Below, piece by piece: positions 23,926-64,000 of a DNA stretch of 64,000 bases. The translations under genes and the position numbers were made by a program. Each line of letters starts with the position of its first letter. Position 1 is the first letter of the stretch. Under the pieces are notes generated by a model. That model was not told the DNA's origin, made no database searches, and saw only the letters and a program-made list of their open reading frames with translations. This DNA comes from Pisaster brevispinus (taxonomy: Eukaryota; Echinodermata; Asteroidea; Forcipulatida; Asteriidae), in the NCBI GenBank assembly GCA_023634235.1, contig JAMKCF010000005.1:806001-870000 (forward strand), written 5' to 3'.

Positions 23926-25672
23926 CTGGGAAAAAATTGGAAAGAAGCCAATTTCAACTGATAATGGTAGGTATGGGTGTCAACATTGACCCCCAAAAAG
24001 TAAGGACCGATAGGGTGTGGGGAAATTTTTTTCGGGGGGGGGGGGGGTCATTGAAACTGGGGGTCATTGAAACTGGGGGTCATTGACCCAAATTTTGCTC
24101 AAAGTATGTTGTGTTTGGTATCAAATGAAAGGAAATTGAATTCTTAATGCTGGAAGTGATGTTTATTTTGTCATTTTATTATTCTGTGAAAAGTTACACT
24201 TGATTGAAGACGTGCTAGTTAACAAGGAATTGGCACGCTCATTACACAGTTTCTATGTAAAAAAGACCTTGAAACTATCGTATTACGTTACTATGTATCC
24301 ATCAATGGATTGAAGACGTGCTGCTTGTTAACAAGGAATCAGCAAGCACTTTAACTTTGTTCAATGGGGGGGGGGGTAATTACCCTGTAATCTGATCCCA
24401 AAATTACAATAGTAATAATAATAATAATACTTGGTTCCTATATAGCGCTTTATCACACCCCTACGGGCATATCAAAGCACTCAGTATTTTTTTCCTGCAA
24501 GGTATGTGGAGCTTCATTTTGAAGTTCAAGACCTATTCCTTTACAGCACCATAAAATGGTTTACAAGGTGCTGTGGTGCAATATGCTGCCGATCAGACCA
24601 CTCACTATTTGATGCATATATTGAATACCATCTAAATGTATTTCGTGGTCACACATGGTCTCAACTCATGACTTGCTTGCACACGGCAACATGTTTTTTT
24701 GTAAAGGCGAGATATCGCCTAATATCACAAAGACGGATGGCCACACTTCAAGGTGGGGAATTCGATCACTTAACTGATTTGGGCTGTCGACCCGAATCAA
24801 CTGTCACCAAGGGCACGTTATCCACTTACTCCTAGGAGCCTGCCTGGTAGAGCAGAATGTACTACTTTCCCAATATTTTACGAAACAGTAGTGCCTTTCT
24901 CAAGGGCAGACGTGCCATGACCGAGATTCGAACCGACACTCTGCTGCTGATAAAACCAGAGCTTGAGTAGGGTGAACTAGACCGCTTGGCCATGAAAAGC
25001 CACATGTATAGTTTCACTTTTCCCTCTAAAAACATAAACAGCTGGCATGTCATGTGTTTCTGCATGTGGAGTGTGCTGTGGGCATTGCTCTAATGGAGCA
25101 GATAGAATAGATACAGAAGAACTTGGTAGGGCCTAATGGTGAAGAGGAAACAGAATAATCAATCCTTTTGTTTTGGCTAAACTTGTAGGGCCTACAATGA
25201 GCTTACTGTTATTTTAGCCTTCTAAACAGTATTTCTGATCAACAAATTGTTTTACTTGTAGTTAAAATGCCTTGAACCATGTTGATATCAGCCTCCAAAC
25301 AATGTGATACACTTTGATGGATACATAACGTATTACGGTAGTTTCGTCTTTTTTACATAGAAACTGGGTAATGAGCGTGCCGATTCCTTGTTAACTAGCA
25401 CCACGTCTTCAATCAAGTGTTACTTTTCACTGGATGATAAAATGACAAAATGAACATCACTTCCAGAATTTAAAATATAATTTACTTTCATTTGATACCA
25501 AACATAACATACTTTGAGCAAAATTTGGGTCAATGACCCCCTAGTTTCAATGACCCCCCCCCCTAAAAAAGACTATTTCCCCACCCCCTATCGGTCCTTA
25601 CTTTTTTTAGGGTAAATAGTGACACCTATACCTACCATTATCAGTTGAAATTGGCTTCCAATTTTTTCCCAG
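23926..25672. mobile_element. 1.75-kb long-inverted-repeat element with a SINE between its arms
   Basis: The left arm (about 23926-24308) and right arm (about 25313-25672, reverse complement) share AATTTCAACTGATAATGGTAG, AAGTAAGGACCGATAGGG, GGGTCATTGACCCAAATTTT, GCTCAAAGTATGTT and CACTTGATTGAAGACGTG. The arms are about 360-380 bp and diverged a little. The interior holds a reverse tRNA SINE (24410-24997) and no transposase. Confidence 0.8.
24410..24997 (-). mobile_element. tRNA-derived SINE, reverse, between the inverted arms
   Basis: The tail (AAT)n is at 24410-24428, then TATATAGCGCTTTATCAC and TACAGCACC. The head in reverse is GAGATTCGAACC...CCGCTTGGCCATGA (24932-24995), corresponding to the B- and A-boxes. 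It is the same family as 3031-3451, with an internal difference of about 100-150 bp. Confidence 0.75.
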
Positions 25673-27480
25673 ATTTGCTAAATAAATGGCTAATTTGGGG
25701 TTACTAATCATATTATATATAGAACAAAATTTCAACCTGAACATTGTGCATGACGGTTTAAAATGTACACGTACTAACCACTGCACCTTTAATGCAATTA
25801 GGCAACTGTTCCTTTAAGGTTATCCAAGATGGCGGAACGAACGGACGTCGGATCGGTCTGAGGTTAGCTCAAAATTTTGTTCATTAGATGGTTAACTTTC
25901 AAGTAAGACCATACCACTTCACATCTTTTATAAAGTAAATGACTTTGCTGTCTTTTGATAATAAAAGGTTCCGATTCAAGCTTCATTTTAGGCGATATCC
26001 GTGGCTAGAATTTCCGAGAAAAACTCGGATGCGTTTTTCTTATGTTAACATTGCACGACTATAAAGCTAATCCGTGTAATTCCGACAAAAGCTATTTTCG
26101 TTAAACCACGTTCAAACTGACTTCGTTATATTATTAAACGCTTCCCGTGTGTATAAATGTCAAACTTTATACAAAAACGGGGCGGCTATAAATACAAATA
26201 AAAACAAAGGATGGTTATTCATGGCAAAATTTAATTATTATTCAGACCCCTATTACTTAGTATTATTCTAATTGAATACTTGTTTTTAAGTAATGCCAGA
26301 ATCTGAGAGGGAGAATGGAATGTACTTGAAATAGTTGACATGGTTGAGATAGTGTCGCACAGAGGATGGAGGGTTGTGATTATCGCAACTATATTTGACT
26401 TTGAGATGTTGATTGTTGACGAACTCTTTTTTAGTTTTTAACTAGGGAGTGGATGTATACCCTACCGATACCTGGCACTGGATTTAGCAAACATTCTGGA
26501 ACAGCATTGAACATGCGCAGTGACTGTTTTGGAAATTTGGGGGACTTTTAAACATTTTAATTTTTACTGTTCAGATATTTAGTCTGGTTCCATACTAGAC
26601 CCAGCAACTGGGGCGCTGTAGTGTTACACTCCTTTAAATTTTTGTTTTGTTTACATCTTCGATGGTACTACTACTAGTAACTAGCGCTCCAGTAATTTTC
26701 TCACACTTAGATCAGAATCGTAATTTTGCTATATGGTTTTCACAACACACAGCCACAATAAATGCCTCAAAATGACAAAAAGACCATACAAATTTAGCTT
26801 GAAATCGCCTACTGTATTCTCAATTTGTCTAAGATGTAACATCAGGCATTTAATTGTACTCAAGATAATTTTTGTGTACTCCAAACCGATGATTTTTAAC
26901 TCCACATCAGAGACACGATGTCAAGTCTGTGAACTTATCCGTCACACTCACAACATGGCATCGCCGCCTGTAGATCACGTAGATCATGTGGGCACATCAC
27001 GTGTGTGTCCAGTTTGCTGCCGATGCATTTTGGATGTAAATCAACGGCCGTGTTTTACGACACACTGTTTACAGGCGAATCAATTTATAAATTAAAAGGA
27101 GAGTGCTTAATTTTTAGGATGAACCAAAACTTTTTTTATGTAAAAGTGGGACTCGATTCTCCCACCTTCTGCTCCAAGACCTTGGCCCCATGATCATTCC
27201 ATGCTACACAATCGAGATTGGAAGGTGTTTTAAACCACATAAAATTTTGGCTTCTCTTGTTCGCTTCAAAGAGGACGCTATACTGTAAAATAGCCGAATG
27301 GTGTTTACTAAAAAGGGTATATCCACTAACTTTATATAAATTATAATGGTTAAACAATATTTCCTCTATGGTCATGTTCAAGCTTAGTAAATAAATTGTA
27401 TGCCTTAAGGAAATGACTGGACTGTAGTACCAAGTTGGTACGTACACCACATAAGGTCTTTTGCATGCAGAGTTGTGGGG
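25673..27480. other. Intergenic region without a supported gene
   Basis: Apart from the YY1-like site near 25.83 kb, I see AT-rich DNA. The longest frame (26733-27095, 120 codons) ends with a CpG-rich Cys-containing stretch (RVCPVCCRCILDVNQRPCF). It has no recognisable family, splice context or codon pattern that I can support. Confidence 0.4.
25824..25872 (+). promoter_or_regulatory. CAAGATGGCGG (YY1-like) CpG-rich site, possible upstream promoter or first exon
   Basis: The motif CAAGATGGCGG at 25825-25835 matches the YY1/translation-start motif found near metazoan start sites. Several CpGs follow (GAACGGACGTCGGATCGG), then CTGAG/GTTAGC, which could be a splice donor. The ATG at 25829 runs only ten codons to TGA, so a coding role is unlikely. 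It could be a FRY leader about 5 kb upstream, or part of a repeat: AAGATGGCGG also occurs near 10793 and a similar site near 29815. Confidence 0.25.
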
Positions 27481-27640
27481 ACTTGCTGTTGTTCTATTAT
27501 TCCCTTTTCTAAAGAATTACCTTGTGGGGGCCTGGTTTAACAAAGAAAAACGTTGTGGGGACCTTTGTTCCATTGTGTAAAAGTCCCCACAATGGTGTGT
27601 GTGCGCCTACCCACACAAACACACACACACACACACACAA

Positions 27641-28150
27641 GTGTGTAAACACCTCCAATCGGGGACCTCCTATTGTCCTTCTTTTGTTTGGACTTTAACT
27701 TTTTGGCAACAGCTCCCATTGGTTTTGTACACAATTTCCAACTGGGGACCTTTACCCAACTGGGGACCCTATTGTCCTCTTTTGTTATAGGTCCCCGGTT
27801 TGAATGTGAAAACAAACTCACACACACACACAAGTGTGTAAACACCTCCAATCGGGGACCTCCTATTGTCCCTCTTTTGTTTGGACTCTAACTTTTTGGC
27901 AACAGCTCCCATTGGTTTTGTACACAATTTCCAACTGGGGACCTTTACCCAACCGGGGACCCTATTGTCCTCTTTTGTTATAGGTCCCCGGTTTGAATGT
28001 GAAAACAAACTCACACACACACACCCGCGTGTGTAGACACCAGCAATCGTGGACCCTCCTTTGTTCAACCCTTTGTGGTTGCTACCATGGACCACAAATG
28101 TTTCCTTTGTTATAGGTCCCCAGTTTGAATGTGTATACCTACCCACGCCC
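27641..28150 (+). repeat. Tandem repeat, 193-bp unit, two near-identical copies plus a partial third
   Basis: Units start at 27641, 27834 and 28029 with GTGTGTAAACACCTCCAATCG (third: GTGTGTAGACACCAGCAATCG). They hold AACAGCTCCCATTGGTTTTG, CAACTGGGGACC and GGTCCCCGGTTTGAATGTG, and are bounded by (CA)n. Copies 1 and 2 are nearly identical; copy 3 is diverged in the middle. A reverse relative is at 3735-3930. Confidence 0.85.
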
Positions 28151-28799
28151 ACATGCCTTGCGACACAAGTCGTTGATAGCTTTGTTGAGATGATCATAAC
28201 CCTTGATCCTTTTGATGGTGGAAGAGCAGAGGGTTTTCAGGGTTCTCCCCATGCACAGCTAGCATATTGGGCTGATACACGCAAGTTTCGGCCGATACAC
28301 CCCGCAAGAAAACAAGAACAATTAAACAAATATAGAAATTCTTTAAAAAATCAAGAAAAAAACATTTAGAATGCTCCAAATGCACAGTAGAACTTAAAAA
28401 CCAAGATAAGCACCAAGTAGAAAACATTCTGATGACCTTGTCGGCCAAGCAAAAAAAAAATGGGTTCAGAATGCCACACAGTTTTGAAAAAACCTGGGAG
28501 AAACCCAGGTTTCAATAAATCATGAGAACCATTGATTTTTAAAAGTACCCAATTTCACTACCATCACATAGGCCTTAGTCAAAAGTGGTCTTTCACAGTT
28601 AATTTGCAATTATAATAAAAGCCCAATCAATTTGAATATCCCTAAACTAAAATAAAGTGTAAAAAAAAAGAAACTAGACATGAATTTTTGTAGGCATGTC
28701 CGAGTTAGCGTAAACATGTCTTAGTACGAAATATTGATATATGTAAACTGAATGGTGGCTCTAAAGATTTGCAAATTTGAAATAAGAAACAATGATAAA

Positions 28800-29770
28800 T
28801 TTAAAAACTGATGACGTCATATGATTTCAAAACTTATTTTTTATCGAGACTTTAATAACCCCATTAAACCTTTCCCTATGTGTTGTAAGCAATGTATCGA
28901 TCGAGTTTATTCAAAAACCCAACAACACAGGCAAATTACTTGGGTGGGATTCGAACCCACGACATTTACATTGCAAGAGCAGATGTCTTACCACCAGACC
29001 ACCGAGCTAGTGTGTCTTTGTTGGCAAACAAATGTCCTGACAATTTAGCAACAACAAAGCCTCATATCAGGCATCGTGTGGTCAATGGAGCTGAACAGAC
29101 AGCTACAGTGCTTTTTGCATTACACACAGTAAATGCGGGTCGATACACAGGTAGCTTTTAACGTCCGATTTCGACCAGAAATTTTAATCAAATTGGTATC
29201 ATGTCTGCGCAAAAGTTTGAGCTGGATCACAGTCCTACAATCTGATGTAAAAATTGTGATGAAATGATCAGTGGTTCTTGAGATATGAATTTTTAAAATA
29301 TTAAACTTCCGGTTTGAACCGGAAGTCAAGGTCAAATGAGGTCGCAGTCAGTGTAGTGTTTTTAGAGTCATACCAGGCCTATCCGATGATGTATAGAAAC
29401 TATAGATTGTAAAAATTTGTTGTGTAGTTTTGAATCTTTGATTTTTTCAAATATTAAACTTTGATTTAACGTAACTCAACACCTGATTACGTCATCATGA
29501 CGTCACTGAAGCGGTGTCTTCTACTCATAAAGATCTAACTATATTATGTGAAGTTTAAAGGTTGTGTGAGCTTGGGAAGTGCGTCTTTGTTAGCGGACAA
29601 TCGCGGCGGATAAGAAGAAGAAGAAGTATTATAAAAAAAATTAAAAACGGAACAAAAACAAGAGGTGTTCCGGGCGGATTGCCCAAACACCTAAAAAAAA
29701 AAGAAGTAGTTGGATTTCTGACTATTCAACTGATTGCAGTTCTGTCTCTTGGGATTTGAACGTAGCATCT
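28800..29770. repeat. Dispersed repetitive region with paired CRE-like palindromes
   Basis: TGACGTCA occurs at 28812-28819 and 29498-29505; the latter is preceded by TACGTCATCA to make an inverted pair. AGGTGTTCCGGGCGGATTGC (29661 on), which forms a stem with CCAAACACCT, follows an (AAG)n run, a pattern of a retroelement tail. No gene is seen. Confidence 0.4.
28936..29015 (-). mobile_element. tRNA-headed SINE head, reverse
   Basis: Read on the minus strand: CTCGGTGGTCTGGTGGTAAGA (A-box) and GTGGGTTCGAATCCCACCC (B-box). The two ends pair as in an acceptor stem, but the sequence continues as a dispersed repeat, so a functional tRNA is not supported. Confidence 0.55.
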
Positions 29771-30743
29771 GCATAGGGACCAAATCTTTTGAACCAAATT
29801 TTTGACTCCACAAAATGGCGGACCGTGCTAGTTCATGAAGTAAAAGAAAAAAACACACAATTATGAGGCATATTTGTGTAGGTCTTTATACATGTATTCT
29901 ACTTTTAAAACATCTTGCCAACCATATTAATTTTTATAACAAATGCTTTTTATTGCCCAAAGCGCCCAATCCAAGGCAACATATCTCTTTAAAGAAAAAT
30001 GTCTATCACATATAGACATGTACTTATATTCCAGCCAATGCGTTTATTTGTAGATTCCAGATGCTTGGAAACTACATATCCATTTGCTGGAAAATAAGTA
30101 CATGACGGAAATAAAATTACTGTCAGCTGACTTTTTGGAACTTCTTCATATAGTCTTTTGGGGAAAATAATAATAATAGATCTTTTCCTTACAGGACAAA
30201 CTAACACTAAATTTTTATTGCCAAATACAGGGCAAACTACATTATAACTAAATTTTCATTGGCCTAGTCATGTGAACTTTGTAGTCAATGATCTTTAAAT
30301 GGAAATTATTATTTTTAATTTACCAATCCTCTACTTTGTATGTAACAAGTATAAGACTTTAAATACACACTATGAAGTATTATCCCCCTTTTTTATTGTA
30401 TGATTGGTATTTTAATCAATGAATGGAAAAATGATGGTTGGATTCTGCATTCTAATTCAATAGAGACAACCTTTCTGATTATACAAATGTAATTAACAGG
30501 AGTGAACTTTTCAGCTGATCAGCTGATGTTCTTGTTTTTATTCCTTTTTAGTGCAGTAGAAAACTGAAAAGCACTGTACAAAGTATTGTGTACTAGACAA
30601 TTTCTTCTATTTTAGCAGTTACCAATTTGCATTATGGGGGCAATTGCATAGAGCTGCTTAATGGTCTTTTTCTTCTTAATCAATATTTAAGTACTTATCA
30701 GGAAAATCTGTTGATTGTTACTTTTCTTTGTTTTCCTTCAAAG
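29770..30743. other. Region upstream of the FRY first coding exon; little recognised
   Basis: AT-rich DNA with AAAATGGCGGACC near 29811 and a truncated MITE end (GGGGGCAATTGCATAGAGCTGCTTAA, 30637-30662) of the family at 39773. No ORF is supported. Confidence 0.4.
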
Positions 30744-30908
30744 AATTTCAGTTTTTCATTCAACCGATCATTGTCGTCCAAGTTGACTAAGAAACTTGTA
30801 ATGTAAGCTGAACTAACGCAATACCTAGCACTACTACAGTCTCTGCTGAAGAGTCTGTAGTAAGGATCACCGCTTTCTTATTCTGGTGCAACATCATCAC
30901 AACTCAAG
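30744..30908 (+). other. FRY: Probable 5' UTR just before the FRY start codon
   Basis: A pyrimidine-rich stretch (TTTTCTTTGTTTTCCTTC) and AG at 30742-30743 could be a 3' splice site for a 5' UTR exon ending in the coding exon. An in-frame TAA at 30861-30863 lies 48 bases before the ATG. The upstream leader exon is not identified with confidence. Confidence 0.4.
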
Positions 30909-62539
<31,631 letters not shown>

Positions 62540-63769
62540 GTGAGTACTTCATATCAATATCAATTGTCCCATTCCATTCCAACCATCCAAAATGTTGTAA
62601 ATCCTACCCATACATACCCAATGTCTATTTAAGTAAAATCAGTCTGAGTTGCATTCCTTGCAAACATCATATTGAATATCCCTAGATGGAAGGGTTGTGT
62701 TATTCGTGACTCATTTATATGTTAATATTTCCTAAAGTAGTGATTTCATGGTAACAGTCATCCAATATTGCTTGGTGTAGAATTTTGTAGTCTACACAAA
62801 GTATGCATGTCATGTATGAAGACAGTCTGTATCGCTATGCATTGGTAAAAATGAACTTTAGTTTTCATGATTTGGGATATTCCATAATGTGTGACAGCCC
62901 AAGTAAAATAAAACTATATATTATAGTCTGATCTAGTTTGCAGACAGAATTGCTGTTTAAATAAGCAGTATATGGTGTCTTAGGTTTGCATCTAGTTATT
63001 ACTCTACTTACTTTTGGCTTTTGCAAATACAACCATACTTTTAGCATTAATAAGCTCTCCTTCAGAAGTACTTAAAGCTGGGAAGCAAAGTGGGTTTACT
63101 TTGTTAAAAGTCCTTGCTGACCTGTGTACTTTGTATAGGTGATAAACATTCTGTTAGTTGTGCTGGCGTTTTCCTCCATCCTCTTGAAAGTTTCTTTTCA
63201 TCAGCTTTAGTATCTCTCACCTAAAGATAAGATTATTCAGACTGTTGAAGAAAAACAAATTGGGGGTGGATTTATTGGTTTGTTTTGTAGCTTTGTAACT
63301 TTTAGTTTTTTTGTAGTCATTGGAAGATATTAGTTGAAAGTAACATTGTCTTCCTAAATTTGTAAATTCTTTTCCTTAGAACGGTGACAATCATAAACCT
63401 TATAAAACAACATGTCTCAAAAATGTACAAGAGTTATATAATGTTCGGTCTTTGAACACAATTGTGTTAGAGTTCAAGTTGTTTTAATTTGTCCTCGTGG
63501 ACCGTTACCCAAGTGAGTATGACAGCTCTTGACTTGTTATGCTTGAGACAAGTTGGAAAGTTTGTAGAATTGGTTATTGGATTTGCTAATGGATAAAGTG
63601 TTCATGTGTTGTTTTCCATAGCTTTTGGCTTGCATCATATAGAGAAGCATCAAAAGACACTTGTTCACCAAAGATTAAAATAGTTAGCAAGCTGTATCAC
63701 AAATCAGTTTATTTTTTAATCACTACATATCTACTGAAATTATTCATTGTATTCACTGTGCTTAAATGA

Positions 63770-63908
63770 CAGGGCCCAATTTGATTAGCGGAAATTATTT
63801 ACCACCTAAAATAATGCGTGACTTTTCTTTGCTTCTCCCTGATAATATATTTGCTTAGCAAATAGAATAGTTAAGCAATATTTTCTGCTATATGAAATTC
63901 GGGCCCTG
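63770..63908. mobile_element. 139-bp MITE with CAGGGCCCAATTT ends
   Basis: The left end CAGGGCCCAATTTGA and the right end in reverse complement CAGGGCCCGAATTTCA match with one extra base. It is related to the element at 39773-39958. Confidence 0.7.
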
Positions 63909-64000
63909 ATTGTTATTTTACTATGCATCATAACTGTGACAAATATATCTGATGTGAGTCAATAAGTCATTCCTCATTGTTTTGTGATTTATTCACCCGA

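Noticed and set aside
25829..25861. ATGGCGG start of a small protein
   Set aside because: The frame stops after ten codons; treated as a YY1-like site only.
26733..27095. 120-codon open frame with a Cys-rich end
   Set aside because: No recognisable family, no splice or promoter context, and AT-rich early codons unlike the real exons.
27641..28150. CRISPR-like direct repeats
   Set aside because: Units are 193 bp, adjacent and CA-bordered, in a metazoan context; an ordinary tandem repeat.
63380..63487. Open frame after a CCTTAG acceptor (NGDNHKPYKTT...), a possible last FRY exon
   Set aside because: Sequence does not resemble the FURRY C-terminus and there is no donor; at best an alternative end.

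Overview
The window looks like genomic DNA from a marine deuterostome invertebrate, most likely an echinoderm and perhaps a sea star. Reasons are the many small GT-AG introns (mostly 100-1500 bp), AT-rich introns full of short inverted-repeat elements and tRNA-headed SINEs ending in (ATT)n, a Penelope-like GIY-YIG fragment, and a metazoan FURRY gene. The species call is inference. No bacterial-type gene, CRISPR array or functional tRNA gene was seen.

Region 1 (1-22.3 kb, + strand) is the 3' part of a large cell-surface gene. I trace 29 exons whose reading frame joins exactly, giving 1,688 residues with no internal stop. The order is three VWD-C8-TIL-EGF modules (the first lacks its first exon, upstream of the window), a CUB-like domain, Cys-rich exons, a basic RKKR site, a Ser/Thr-rich stalk, one transmembrane helix and a short cytoplasmic tail. 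The three modules have nearly the same exon sizes and phases, which points to tandem duplication of a whole exon block. Introns hold SINEs, a CR1/L2-type LINE tail, a Penelope-like fragment, MITEs and a roughly 140-bp intronic satellite.

Region 2 (22.3-30.9 kb) has no supported gene. It holds degenerate telomere-like DNA, a CCAATTGG-rich tract, a 1.75-kb long-inverted-repeat element with a SINE between its arms, a 193-bp tandem repeat, and other dispersed repeats. A possible upstream promoter or first exon for the next gene lies near 25.83 kb.

Region 3 (30.9-64 kb, + strand) is the FURRY (FRY) gene, the large HEAT/ARM-like scaffold for NDR-family kinases. I trace 53 exons in a continuous frame from the start codon at 30909 to 62539 (2,830 codons). 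The C-terminal end lies beyond the window. Special features are a U12-type AT-AC intron (60880-61447), three in-frame microexons (24, 30 and 21 nt), and a tandem CAGCAG acceptor. Introns carry a 1,006-bp hAT-type element with an 8-bp target duplication, a pogo/Tigger-like element with TA duplications, a 77-bp perfect hairpin with a relative in the first gene, and several MITEs.

The two genes share an orientation and some repeat families but no evident function. I did not find a convincing new multi-gene system. The most notable observations are the AT-AC intron, the microexon cluster, the modular exon-block duplication with a basic cleavage site, and the hairpin element.
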